Under the pieces are notes generated by a model. That model did not search any database. It saw nothing but the letters and a program-made list of their open reading frames with translations, and had not been told where the DNA came from. Below, in pieces: positions 10,681-20,773 of a stretch of 64,000 nucleotides of DNA; the stretch's first letter is position 1; every line of letters starts with the position of its first letter. Position numbers and translations under genes: made by a program. Location of the stretch: NCBI RefSeq assembly GCF_048569485.1, contig NC_134364.1, positions 125,252,882 to 125,316,881 of the forward strand, read 5' to 3'. Source of the DNA: Anomaloglossus baeobatrachus. Taxonomy: Eukaryota; Chordata; Amphibia; Anura; Aromobatidae.

Positions 10681-13137
10681 TTACCTTGATCCAGAAGTTT
10701 GGAGGCTTGTCTCCGTGCTGTTTGGCGTATTGTTGAGATACTTTGTGGCTTTTGCACAGTAATGGCTTTCTTCTGGCCCATTTTTTTCCAGTGCCTCCTT
10801 ATTGTGCATCTTAAAGCAGCCACACCGCTGAGTCCTGGATTTCAGCTGATGTTTGTGGGTATTTGTATGCTGAACAATTTTTCCTGGCAGTTGTGGCCGA
10901 AATATTTGTTTGATCTACCTGATCGTGGTTTGGTTTTTTCAAAGCCCCTGATTTTCCATTTGTTAATTAGTTTGAACACTGCTGACTGGCATTATCAATT
11001 CCTTGGATATCTTGTATCCCTTTCCTGTTTTATACAGTTCTACTATCTTTTCCCGTAGATCCATTGACAATTCTTTTGCTTTCCCCATGACGCACAATCC
11101 AGAAATGTCAGTGGCTGAATGAAGGATGCAAGAATCTGTCTGGACCCCAGAAACTCACTCCGCTTTTATGCACACACACTGATTGTAGAGACATGGGGGT
11201 CAGTGGGTTCTCTTGTCCGCTGTCCCGGCCGCCTTTAGAAAGACAGCGTGGCCCAGGGCTCATCCCTACTGAATGCCCGACCTCCTTAACCGTGGACAGA
11301 ACACAACTCAGACAACACAGGGTGAGGGAATCACAATATTAAGACTTTATTGGATCCCCAATCAATTAACGGCATATGGCACATAACCAGCAAAACACAC
11401 AAATGTAACAGGCAACAGAGTCTCACCCTTCCGCTGGCTCACCAGGGATTAGAACGTCTGTGCCTCAGAGCTTCCAGGGCTACTTACTCCAATCCAGCAG
11501 CACCCCGCTTTCGGCGGGCACCCGGATTTAGGAACCTGGCTGAGGACTGCAAAGTCTGTAGTCCGGTGACTGGATTGTCCCAAACTGGATTCCTTCCTTA
11601 GGTAGTCTTTGATAGCTCAGCCGAATCCTTGCATTCAATGCGGACGACCATGTAATATTATAATCCAGGTTCAGTTATGGCTTGCCAATCAGATCCGCAG
11701 ATACTAGATTGGTATCATGTAGAAAGAGTCTACCTGGGCAATGGACAGTCCTCCTTCTTATACCCCTGAGCTCTTCATTCAGACCATTGGGGTCTTCACG
11801 ATTGGTGGATAAGACTGGGCTTTTATTGGCTAGATTTCAAGCCGTATACAAAATATCCAGAGACGAGGAAGAGACAGCTAAGTTACATCACATCTAGCAA
11901 TTCGCACAGTAATACAAATTGGAGCTTCGCATAATTGATTTGTCTGGGTATCTGACCTTCACTGGCCAAGGCAATTACATGAGTCAACAAGAACTTTAAG
12001 GCTAAGTTCACACACTGCGTTTTCTTGACACTGCAGTTGTGCGTTTTTTGCGGCAAAAAACATGCATTTTTGCCGCGTTTTTTCTCACTGCGTTTTTATG
12101 CTTTTTTTTATCAGTGAACAATGCCATTAAAGATTGTTGAAGAAAAAAAAAGAAAAAAGGTCTGAGGTCATTTCCTTCTTCAATATGTTCTTCAGTCTCC
12201 ACTAGTATATGCAGGAGAGCAGACAGCTGCAGAACTACAAGGCTCAGCATGCTCCATCCAGGACTGTATGCTGGAGGGAGAGGCAGGGGGAGCAGAACTA
12301 CAAGGCTCAGCATACTCCATCCAATAGTGTATGCAGGAGAGCAGACAGCAGCTGCAGAACTGCAAGGCTCAGCATCCTTCATCCAGGACTGTATGCAGGA
12401 GTTTCCCCCCCCCCCCCAAAAAAATGACGTGGGCTTCGCCATATTTTTGTATACTAGCCAGGTACAGCAGGCAGGTACGGGCTGCCCCCAACCGCCTATT
12501 TGTACCCGGATGGGAACCAAAAATATAGGAAAGCCCTTTTTTTTTTTTAATTTCATGAATTGCATGAAATAATTAAAAAAATGACATGGGCTTCGCCCAA
12601 TTTTTGAGTCCAGCCAGGTACAACTAGTCAGCTGGGGATTGGAATCCGCATTGCAGAGTGCCCAAGCTTTCTGGGCACCCCCGCTGCAAACTGCAGTCCG
12701 CAGCCACCCCAGAAAATGGCGCTTTCATAGAAGCGCCATCTTCTGGCGCTGTATCCAACTCTTCCAGCTGCCCTGATGCTGGGTGGCTCGCTGGGTAATA
12801 ATGGGGTAAGGGCTAGCTGTATATTATCAACTGGCCTTAAGCCTGAAATTCATGGTGTCACGCCAATATTAGACATGGCCACCATGAATTTCTAGTAAAG
12901 ATTAAAAAAACGCAACAAACACAGAAAAATATTTTTATTAGAAATAAAACAACACAATTAATGACTCCATCTTTATTGAAATAAAGAACCCCCCTCCGCA
13001 GTAATCCTGGGTCAAGGGTCCCGCGCCGTCCAATCCGGATCCAATATCATCTGATCGGTTTGCTGGAAGGCAAAGCGATTACATGATGTGTCAGGGTCAA
13101 GGATGTGAATCACATCACACATCAGCTGATTGTATAA

Positions 13138-13315
13138 GAAGGGAATTTTGTTACTTACCGTAAATTCCTTTTCTTCTAGCTCCTATTGGGAGACCCAGAC
13201 GATTGGGTGTATAGCACTGCCTCCGGAGGCCACACAAAGCAATTACACTAAAAAGTGTAAGGCCCCTCCCCTTCTGGCTATACACCCCCAGTGGGATCAC
13301 TGGCTCACCAGTTTT
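13138..13315 (-). repeat. DIRS left inverted terminal repeat (3' end of element)
   Basis: From about 13175 this is the reverse complement of 19036-19165, including AGACCCAGACGATTGGGTGT and the stretch around ACTAAAAAGTGTAAGGCCCC. Its outer 40 bp, starting GAAGGGAATTTTG, is unique to this end, as DIRS termini require. Confidence 0.92.
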
Positions 13316-13463
13316 AGTGCAAAAGCAAGAAGGAGGAAAGCCAATAACTGGTTTAAACAAATTCACTCCGAAGTAACGTCGGAGAACTGAAAACCGTTCA
13401 ACATGAACAACATGTGTACCCGAAAAACAACCAAAAATCCCGAAGGACAACAGGGCGGGTGCT

Positions 13464-13559
13464 GGGTCTCCCAATAGGAGCTAGAAGAAAAAGAATTTAC
13501 GGTAAGTAACAAAATTCCCTTCTTCTTCGGCGCTCCATTGGGAGACCCAGACGATTGGG
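13464..13559 (-). repeat. DIRS internal complementary region
   Basis: The first 60 bp is the reverse complement of the outer left terminal repeat. The remainder, from CTTCTTCGGCGCTCC, is the reverse complement of the outer right terminal repeat. The two ends are thus joined head to head inside the element, the template that DIRS elements are thought to use when forming a circular DNA intermediate. Confidence 0.9.
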
Positions 13560-13625
13560 ACGTCCAAAAGCTGTCCCTGGGTGGGTAAAGAATACCTCAT
13601 GTTAGAGCTGCAAGACAGCCTTCCC

Positions 13626-14609
13626 CTACGGGGAGGCAACTGCCGCCTGCAGGACTCTTCTACCTAGGCTGGCGTCCGCCGAAGCATAGGTATGCACCTG
13701 ATAATGTTTGGTGAAAGTGTGCAGACTCGACCAGGTAGCTGCCTGGCACACCTGTTGAGCCGTAGCCTGGTGTCGCAATGCCCAGGACGCACCCACGGCT
13801 CTGGTAGAATGGGCCTTCAGCCCTGATGGAACCGGAAGCCCAGCAGAACGGTAGGCTTCAAGAATTGGTTCTTTGATCCATCGAGCCAGGGTGGCCTTAG
13901 AAGCCTGCGACCCTTTGCGCTTACCAGCGACAAGGACAAAGAGTGCATCCGAACGGCGCAAGGGCGCCGTGCGGGAAATGTAGATTCTGAGTGCTCTCAC
14001 CAGATCTAACAAATGTAAATCCTTCTCATACCGATGAACTGCATGAGGACAAAACGAAGGCAAAGAGATATCCTGATTAAGATGAAAAGAGGATACCACC
14101 TTCGGGAGAAACTCCTGAATGGGGCGCAGCACTACCTTGTCCTGGTGGAAGACCAGGAAGGGAGCCTTGGATGATAGCGCTGCCAGCTCAGACACTCTCC
14201 GAAGAGATGTGATCGCTACCAGAAAAGCCACTTTCTGTGATAGTCTAGAAAGTGAAACCTCCCTCAGAGGCTCGAAGGGCGGCTTCTGGAGGGCAACTAG
14301 TACCCTGTTCAGATCCCATGGATCTAACGGCCGCTTGTACGGGGGTACGATATGGCAAACCCCCTGTAGGAACGTGCGCACCTTAGGAAGGCGTGCCAAA
14401 CGCCTCTGAAAAAAGACGGATAGCGCCGAGACCTGACCTTTAAGGGAGCCGAGCGACAAACCTTTTTCTAACCCAGATTGCAGGAAAGAAAGAAAGGTAG
14501 GCAATGCAAATGGCCAGGGAGACACTCCCTGAGCAGAGCACCAGGATAAGAATATCCTCCACGTTCTGTGGTAGATCTTAGCGGACGTGGGCTTCCTAGC
14601 CTGTCTCAT
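13626..14609 (-). CDS. DIRS tyrosine recombinase domain (fossil)
   Basis: The recombinase part of a longer open frame that extends to 16490; upstream of about 14609 that frame overlaps the RT gene in a different phase. The catalytic signature of tyrosine recombinases is visible: an arginine in ITSLRRVSELAAL, the box KAHSTRAVGASWAL (HxxR), and the tyrosine in FTKHYQVH near the C-terminus. An N-terminal core-binding segment starts around KPTSAKIYHRTWRIFLSWC. The enzyme is thought to integrate the circular DNA copy by site-specific recombination in place of an integrase. Overlapping frames are normal for DIRS. It looks whole. Confidence 0.88.
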   Translation of the reverse strand: MRQARKPTSAKIYHRTWRIFLSWCSAQGVSPWPFALPTFLSFLQSGLEKGLSLGSLKGQVSALSVFFQRRLARLPKVRTFLQGVCHIVPPYKRPLDPWDLNRVLVALQKPPFEPLREVSLSRLSQKVAFLVAITSLRRVSELAALSSKAPFLVFHQDKVVLRPIQEFLPKVVSSFHLNQDISLPSFCPHAVHRYEKDLHLLDLVRALRIYISRTAPLRRSDALFVLVAGKRKGSQASKATLARWIKEPILEAYRSAGLPVPSGLKAHSTRAVGASWALRHQATAQQVCQAATWSSLHTFTKHYQVHTYASADASLGRRVLQAAVASP

Positions 14610-14644
14610 GGTGGCAACGACCCCTTGGGATAATCCTGAAGACG

Positions 14645-16792
14645 CTAGGATCCAGGACTCAATGGCCACACAGTCAGGTTCAGGGCCGCAGAATTCCGAT
14701 GGAAAAACGGCCCTTGGGACAGTAAATCTGGTCGGTCTGGTAGTGCCCACGGTTGGCCGACCGTGAGCTGCCACAGATCCGGATACCACGCCCTCCTCGG
14801 CCAGTCTGGGGCGACGAGTATGACGTGGCTGCAATCGGATCTGATCTTGCGTAGCACTCTGGGCAAGAGTGCCAGAGGTGGAAACACATAAGGGAGCCGG
14901 AACTGCGACCAATCTTGCACTAGGGCGTCTGCCGCCAGCGCTCTTTGATCGCGAGACCGTGCCATGAAGGTTGGGACCTTGTTGTTGTGCCGGGACGCCA
15001 TGAGGTCGACGTCCGGCCTTCCCCATCGGCGACAGATTTCCTGAAACACGTCTGGGTGAAGGGACCATTCCCCTGCGTCCATGCCCTGGCGACTGAGGAA
15101 GTCCGCTTCCCAGTTTTCTACGCCGGGGATGTGAACTGCGGATATGGTGGAGGCCGTGGCTTCCACCCACATCAGAATCCGCCGGACTTCCTGGAAGGCT
15201 TGCCGACTGCGTGTCCCCCCTTGGTGGTTGATGTATGCCACCGCTGTGGAGTTGTCCGACTGAATTCGGATCTGCCTCCCTTCCAGCCACTGCTGGAAGG
15301 CTAGTAGGGCAAGATACACTGCTCTGATTTCCAGAACATTGATCTGAAGGGTGGACTCCTGCTGAGTCCACGTACCCTGAGCCCTGTGGTGGAGAAAAAC
15401 TGCTCCCCACCCTGACAGACTCGCGTCTGTCGTGACCACCGCCCAAGACGGTGGTAGGAAGGATCTTCCCTGTGATAATGAGGTGGGAAGAAGCCACCAC
15501 TGCAGAGAGTCCTTGGCCGTCTGGGAAAGGGAGACTTTCCTGTCCAGGGATTTTGACTTCCCGTCCCATTGGTGGAGAATGTCCCATTGAAGTGGGCGCA
15601 GATGAAACTGCGCAAACGGAACCGCCTCCATTGCCGCCACCATCTTCCCGAGGAAGTGCATGAGGCGTCTTAAGGAGTGCGACTGACTTTGAAGGAGAGC
15701 CTGCACCCCAGTCTGTAGAGACCGCTGCTTGTCCAGCGGAAGCTTCACTATCGCTGAGAGAGTATGAAACTCCATGCCAAGATACGTTAGTGATTGGGTC
15801 GGTGACAGATTTGACTTTGAGAAGTTGATGATCCACCCGAACGTCTGGAGAGTCTCCAGTGCAACAGTCAAGCTGAGTTGGCATGCCTCTTGAGAGGGTG
15901 CCTTGACCAGTAGATCGTCCAAGTAAGGGATCACAGAGTGTCCCTGAGAGTGCAAGACTGCTACCACTGCCGCCATGATCTTGGTGAACACCCGTGGGGC
16001 TGTCGCCAGACCAAATGGCAGAGCTACGAACTGAAGATGGTCGTCTCCTATCACGAAGCGGAGAAAGCGTTGGTGCTCTGTAGCAATCGGCACGTGGAGA
16101 TAAGCATCCTTGATGTCTATTGATGCTAGGAAATCTCCTTGAGACATTGAGGCAATGACTGAGCGGAGGGATTCCATCCGGAACCGCCTGGCGTTCACAT
16201 GCTTGTTGAGCAGTTTTAGGTCCAGAACAGGACGGAATGAGCCGTCCTTTTTTGGCACCACAAAGAGATTGGAGTAAAAACCTTGACCTCGTTCCTGAAG
16301 AGGAACAGGGACCACCACTCCTTCTGCTCTTAGAGAATTCACCGCCTGCAGAAGGGCATCTGCTCGGTCGGGATGTGGGGAAGTTCTGAAGAACCGAGGC
16401 GGAGGACGAGAACTGAACTCTATCCTGTACCCGTGAGACAAAATGTCTGTTACCCACCGGTCTTTGACCTGTGGCAGCCAAATGTCGCAAAAGCGGGAGA
16501 GCCTGCCACCGACCGAGGATGCGGAGGGAGGCGGCCGAAAGTCATGAGGCAGCCGCCTTGGAAGCGGTACCTCCGGTTGCTTTCTTGGGGCGTGAGTGAG
16601 CCCGCCAGGAATCAGAGCTCCTTTGCTCTTTCTGAGTCCCTTTGGACGAGGAGAATTGGGGCTTGCCCCAGCCTCGAAAGGACCGAAACTTTGACTGCCA
16701 CTTCCTCTGTGGAGGTTTGCTTGATCTGGGCTGGGGTAAGGAGGAGTCCTTACCTTTGGACTGTTTAATGATTTCCGCCAATTGCTCACCAA
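14645..16792 (-). CDS. DIRS reverse transcriptase / RNase H (fossil)
   Basis: A 715-codon frame. The RT domain shows LDLKLLNKHV, IDIKDAYLHVPIA, LPFGLATAPRVFTKIM and the catalytic box IPYLDDLLV. An RNase H domain follows, with TTDASLSGWGAV and IQSDNSTAVAYINHQGG. This order and these motif variants are those of DIRS elements rather than of Gypsy or L1. The frame overlaps the end of the Gag frame and the start of the long recombinase frame in other phases, the arrangement known for the order. It looks whole. Confidence 0.92.
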   Translation of the reverse strand: MVSNWRKSLNSPKVRTPPYPSPDQANLHRGSGSQSFGPFEAGASPNSPRPKGLRKSKGALIPGGLTHAPRKQPEVPLPRRLPHDFRPPPSASSVGGRLSRFCDIWLPQVKDRWVTDILSHGYRIEFSSRPPPRFFRTSPHPDRADALLQAVNSLRAEGVVVPVPLQERGQGFYSNLFVVPKKDGSFRPVLDLKLLNKHVNARRFRMESLRSVIASMSQGDFLASIDIKDAYLHVPIATEHQRFLRFVIGDDHLQFVALPFGLATAPRVFTKIMAAVVAVLHSQGHSVIPYLDDLLVKAPSQEACQLSLTVALETLQTFGWIINFSKSNLSPTQSLTYLGMEFHTLSAIVKLPLDKQRSLQTGVQALLQSQSHSLRRLMHFLGKMVAAMEAVPFAQFHLRPLQWDILHQWDGKSKSLDRKVSLSQTAKDSLQWWLLPTSLSQGRSFLPPSWAVVTTDASLSGWGAVFLHHRAQGTWTQQESTLQINVLEIRAVYLALLAFQQWLEGRQIRIQSDNSTAVAYINHQGGTRSRQAFQEVRRILMWVEATASTISAVHIPGVENWEADFLSRQGMDAGEWSLHPDVFQEICRRWGRPDVDLMASRHNNKVPTFMARSRDQRALAADALVQDWSQFRLPYVFPPLALLPRVLRKIRSDCSHVILVAPDWPRRAWYPDLWQLTVGQPWALPDRPDLLSQGPFFHRNSAALNLTVWPLSPGS

Positions 16793-18032
16793 ACAGTCTG
16801 TCTCCAGATAATGGCAAGCTGGTTAAACATTTTTTAGAAGCAGAATCTGCTTTCCATTCCTTTAACCACAAGGCTCTGCGCAAAACTACAGAGTTGGCGG
16901 ATGCCATTGAGGTACGGCTCGTAGAGTCCAGTACCGCATTGATAGCGTAGGTCGCAAACGCAGACATTTGCGTAGTTAGGGACGCCACTTGCGGCACTGC
17001 TGGACGTATGAGAGAGTCCACCTGTGCCAGACCAGCTGAAATAGCTTGGAGCGCCCACACGGCCGCGAATGCTGGAGCAAACGACGCGCCGATAGCTTCA
17101 TAGACAGATTTCAACCAAAGGTCCATCTGTCTGTCATTGGCATCTTTAAGTGAAGCCCCATCCTCCACTGCAACTATGGATCTAGCTGCAAGCCTGGATA
17201 TTGGAGGGTCCACTTTTGGACACTGGGTCCAGCGTTTGACCACGTCAGGGGGAAAAGGATAACGTGTATCCTTAAGGCGTTTAGAAAAACGCTTGTCCGG
17301 ATAAGTATTGTGTTTCTGGATGGATTCTCTGAAGTCAGAGTGGTCCAGAAAAGTACTCAATTTACGCTTGGGATACAGGAAATGGAATTTCTCCTGCTGG
17401 GCAGCTGCCTCCTCTGCAGAAGGGGCTGGGGGAGAAATATCCAACAGCCTATTGATGGCCGCTATAAGGTCATTTACCATGGCGTCACCATCTGGCGTAT
17501 CCAAATTGAGTGCGGCGTCAGGACAAGACTCCTGATCACCCACCTCTGAGCCATCATATAGAGACCCTTCTCGCTGAGACCCTGATCCGCGTGATGACGT
17601 GGAGGGTCTCTCCCAGCGAGCTCGCTTAGGCGGACTGGGACTGTCATCGGAGTCAGAGCCCTCAGCCTGTGATGCCTGGGACCCCCTTGAATTACGGATT
17701 AATTCCAGCTGAGGGGGGCCGGGGAACATAGACACAGCGGTGTCCATGGTCTGAGCAACTGGCCTGGACTGCAAGGTCTCCAGGATTTTTGTCATAGTCA
17801 CAGACATTTTATCAGCAAAGACTGCAAATTCTGTCCCCGTCACCGGGGTAGGGTTCACAGGCGTCTCTGCCTGGGCTACCACCACAATAGGCTCTGGCTG
17901 ACGAAGTGCCACTGGGACTGAACATTGCACACAATGAGAGTCGTTGGAGCCTGCTGGTAGATTAGCCCCACATGCTGTACAAGCAGTGTATACAGCCAGT
18001 GCCTTGGCACCCTTGCGTTTTGCGGATGACAT
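16542..18032 (-). CDS. DIRS Gag-like protein (fossil)
   Basis: A 496-codon frame at the 5' end of the DIRS coding region. The N-terminus has two CxxC pairs (CTACGANL and HCVQC) and a charged Ser/Pro-rich middle. The C-terminal half contains LKDTRYPFPPDVVKRWTQCP and WLKSVYEAIGASFAPAFAAV, patterns I associate with DIRS gag products of fish and frogs. It presumably forms the particle or nucleoprotein of the element. It overlaps the RT frame by about 250 bp and looks whole. Confidence 0.8.
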   Translation of the reverse strand: MSSAKRKGAKALAVYTACTACGANLPAGSNDSHCVQCSVPVALRQPEPIVVVAQAETPVNPTPVTGTEFAVFADKMSVTMTKILETLQSRPVAQTMDTAVSMFPGPPQLELIRNSRGSQASQAEGSDSDDSPSPPKRARWERPSTSSRGSGSQREGSLYDGSEVGDQESCPDAALNLDTPDGDAMVNDLIAAINRLLDISPPAPSAEEAAAQQEKFHFLYPKRKLSTFLDHSDFRESIQKHNTYPDKRFSKRLKDTRYPFPPDVVKRWTQCPKVDPPISRLAARSIVAVEDGASLKDANDRQMDLWLKSVYEAIGASFAPAFAAVWALQAISAGLAQVDSLIRPAVPQVASLTTQMSAFATYAINAVLDSTSRTSMASANSVVLRRALWLKEWKADSASKKCLTSLPLSGDRLFGEQLAEIIKQSKGKDSSLPQPRSSKPPQRKWQSKFRSFRGWGKPQFSSSKGTQKEQRSSDSWRAHSRPKKATGGTASKAAAS

Positions 18033-19035
18033 GCTGTTGTCTCCTCAAAGCAATATAGGGTGTACAGCCAAGAAGCGACCTTACAGTGCAGTACACAAAT
18101 ATAACACTGTGGCACTAGTGGGGCCGCACGTATGTGCTGCTTACCGCCCGCTTAGCGCGGGTGTGTGGTCGCCAGAAACCCCTAGCCTGGGTCCCTCAGA
18201 GCCTGCGTCCGTTCTCCAGCCAGACTGCATGTGTATAATGGCTGCCGGCGTCCTGGGGAGCTGCAAGCCTGGGGGCGGGCCTAGGGCGTGCACAGAGAAA
18301 AAGCGCGAAGCCTGTGTCCTACTGTGCTCAGTGAGAGGGCTGGAGCATGTAAATCGTGCTCCAGCCCTCGGCGCTGCCGATTGAACAACGTCTCTCCCCT
18401 ACCCTGATTGACAGGGTGGGGGGCGTTAACGAAGCGGAGCTAGGCCGCAGAAAAACCGGGGACTAAAGTTAGAAGCGCCGCCGCCGTAAAAGCGCGGTCG
18501 GCGCGTCCCCGGCGCACTACAAGTCGCAGCTGCGCCGCCGCTCCAGGGGCGGTCGGCGCGGCGATCCACACACATAAAGTCCCCCAGTAATCTGCGGGGA
18601 CTATAAGCCCAGCGCACAGCGCTACAGTCCCCGGCGCACTAGCACACCCAGCAAGCCTGGGGTGTGCGTGGCCTGCCATACGGGGACACAGAGTACCTGA
18701 AAGTTGCAGGGCCTTGTCCCTGAACGGCACTCCCGCTCCACATCCAGCAGGTTCTATGGGTCTGTGGATGGAGCCCGGCCTCAGGGCTTGGTGGCCGGTA
18801 AGATCCCACTTCCTCAGAGCCCCCCAGGGGGATGGGGAAGGAAAACAGCATGTGGGCTCCAGCCTCCGTACCCGCAATGGGTACCTCAACCTTACAAACC
18901 ACAAATGGGGTAAGAAGGGAGCATGCTGGGGGCCCCTTTTGGGCCCTCTTTTCTTCCATCCGATATAGTCAGCAGCTACTGCTGACTAAACAGTGGAGCT
19001 ATGCGTGGATGTCTGACCTCCTTCGCACAAAGCAG

Positions 19036-19180
19036 AAAACTGGTGAGCCAGTGATCCCACTGGGGGTGTATAGCCAGAAGGGGAGGGGCCTTACACTTTT
19101 TAGTGTAATTGCTTTGTGTGGCCTCCGGAGGCAGTGCTATACACCCAATCGTCTGGGTCTCCCAATGGAGCGCCGAAGAA
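19036..19180 (-). repeat. DIRS right inverted terminal repeat (5' end of element)
   Basis: The inverse of most of 13138-13315, carrying GAGCCAGTGATCCCACTGGG and ending AATGGAGCGCCGAAGAA. Its outermost part is the one represented in the second half of the internal complementary region. Confidence 0.92.
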
Positions 19181-20449
19181 AAGCCGTTTATACAATCAGC
19201 TGATGCATCAGTGCAAAAAAAAAAAAACCACGCCCGTGCTGACTCCCGTCCGATCGCTGCAGGAGCTGCCGGTAATCAGTGAAGCGGCCTTCTGACGGCA
19301 TCAGCGGATAGTTTAAGCCGGCCAGTAAAAAGCCGGTGTCACCGCGAGACTTACGATCAGCTGATGCGCCAGGTGCCACATCAGGTGATCAGTGCCAGGT
19401 CCTGCAGCTATCGGACGTGTCCGGGGAGACTGCACACAGCTGGAGCGGGGGTGGCGGTACCGGAAGAGGAGCTGGAAGTGGACATGGCACTGGGAGTCTG
19501 CTGACAGGTGAGTATGACTTTTTTTTTTTTTTCTACTCTTCACTTTTGATTTCGCAGCTGCTTCCATCCCCCTGGACATGGCACCGCACAAGAGGTGAAG
19601 GCAGTGGTGGCGGTGCCGGGAGGATTCACGCTTCTGTTTTTACTGGCAGACGGAATCCTCTTCCTGTGCATGGCACTTTACTGCCCACCCCTTGCGTTTA
19701 TAGGTGCGTTTTTAGTCATAGAAACGCACTAAAACGCAGCTATATTTGCAATTTGCATTTTACTTTGCTTTTTTGAACATCTCATTGAACTCAACGGGTG
19801 GAAAACACAGTGAAAAACGCAAAAATAATTCACATGCTGCGTTTTTGTGGACACCACAAAAACGCAGCTAAAAAAAAAAACGCTGTGTGCAAACCGCAAA
19901 AATGAAAACTCAGACTTTGCTGGAGAAGCAAAGTCATGCAGTTTTCTGAGCAAAAACGCACCCGAAAAACGCACTGTGTGAACTTACCCTAACAGACTCC
20001 TTTTGTAGAAACAATGAGGAGCTTATCCCCCGTTTATAAACAAGCTATCTTCATGTCTGGCTGAATTTTAAGAACGTAGCCCATGCTAGGCACTGACAGA
20101 GTCCATGACGTCACACTGATTACAAGCAAACAGGTCACAGCTGAGGATATTACCATCATTATCCATTGAAACCCACTTGTGTCACCTTCTGGGCATATTC
20201 TCAGGTAACAATCTCCAGGGTGTGTGAACTTTTGATCATGGTCATTTGGATGTTTTTGGTTCTCACGATTAAAAAAAACAAAAAAAAAAAAAAAACAACA
20301 GTACTGACAATAAATGGCTTCACCCGACCTCTAACCACGAGTGTGGGGGGTGGGGGGAGATTGTCTTTTTTTCAGAGAATATGAATGGTAACGCTCAAAG
20401 AAAGCAAAAAAAATCTGCCGAGGTGTGTAAACGTCTGAGCACAACTGTA

Positions 20450-20773
20450 TATCTCCCCAACCTTTCCTGTGATGTCTATGTCCCAAGCATGTCCTGTGAT
20501 ATCTATATGCCCCCAGTCTCCTATGTACTGTATATACAGCAATCCCAGTGTGTGCACTCCAGAACGAGACTAAAGAAAAGCAGTTGTAAGAAGCAACCTG
20601 ATCCATCTCACCGAACAGCCACACCAGGAGGAGCAGCTCCAGCCACCACGGTGGGGGGAGGGAATTGTTTAACCAAATATAGCAGGGTCAATTTCACATT
20701 GATAATTTTGTGCGGCCCCTGAAGGTAGAAGCTTCCAAATGGCCCCCAGCAGAAAAAAGGTTCCTCGCCCTTG
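20450..20773. other. Short spacer with no recognised gene
   Basis: Sequence between Tc1-like element B and the hAT element. I see no gene. The last 50 bp, ending AAAGGTTCCTCGCCCTTG, resembles the terminus of a hAT-type element and may be a remnant of another copy. Confidence 0.5.

Larger units (their letters stand above)
13138..19180 (-). mobile_element. DIRS-type tyrosine-recombinase retrotransposon, looks whole
   Basis: A 6-kb element in minus orientation with the full DIRS layout: inverted terminal repeats (13138-13315, 19036-19180), three long overlapping frames for Gag, RT/RNase H and tyrosine recombinase, and an internal complementary region (13464-13559) next to the 3' terminal repeat. 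No target-site duplication is expected for this order, and none was seen. The frames are long and uninterrupted, and the internal complementary region differs from the left terminal repeat at about one position over 50 bp, so the copy looks whole and young. It lies inside Harbinger-like element B, at the middle of a short inverted repeat in that host. Confidence 0.93.
12000..19989. mobile_element. Harbinger-like non-autonomous element B, host of a DIRS insertion
   Basis: The inverted ends are GGCTAAGTTCACACACTGCG at 12000 and GGGTAAGTTCACACAGTGCG (minus strand) at 19989. They are flanked by the 3-bp duplication TAA (11997-11999, 19990-19992). This is the same TWA target as elements A and C, with similar GGCT...TTCACAC termini. 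About 1.9 kb is its own DNA. It includes roughly three degenerate copies of a 60-65-bp unit at 12203-12405 and a stretch shared with element A in inverted orientation. No transposase frame was seen. The remaining 6 kb is the DIRS element at 13138-19180. Confidence 0.78.
11184..20115 (-). mobile_element. Solo LTR of a retroelement, interrupted (fossil)
   Basis: Read on the minus strand it starts TGTGACGTCATGGACTCTGT and ends CCCATGTCTCTACA, the TG...CA ends of a long terminal repeat. It is flanked by a 5-bp duplication CTGAT (11179-11183, 20116-20120). LTR DNA is 11184-11999 plus 19990-20115, about 0.94 kb. A Harbinger-like element lies between the two parts. A polyadenylation-type AATAAA (minus strand, near 11347) supports this orientation. 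No internal retroelement genes of its own accompany it, so it is a solo LTR. The family is unknown to me. Confidence 0.7.
5093..20447 (-). mobile_element. Tc1-like transposon B, split by nested insertions
   Basis: The outermost layer of a nest. Its termini are CATTTGTGCTCAAAGGTTCA at 5093 and, inverted, CAGTTGTGCTCAGACGTTTA ending at 20447. Each is flanked by TA (5091-5092, 20448-20449), the Tc1 target. Longer inverted similarity runs on: a TTTGAGNG-AATATGAATG stretch and a region with GTGGTTAG, GGGTGAAGC and ATTTATTGT. Element DNA survives at 5093-5258, 7249-7898, 10684-11183 and 20121-20447, about 1.64 kb in all, the normal length of a Tc1 element. Three primary insertions interrupt it: L1 at 5259, a Harbinger-like element at 7899 and an LTR at 11184. 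It must be older than everything inside it. Confidence 0.88.

Noticed and set aside
14609-16490. N-terminal half of the 954-codon frame at 13626-16490 as a separate protein
   Set aside because: It lies over the RT/RNase H gene in another phase and shows no domain; only the recombinase part is supported.
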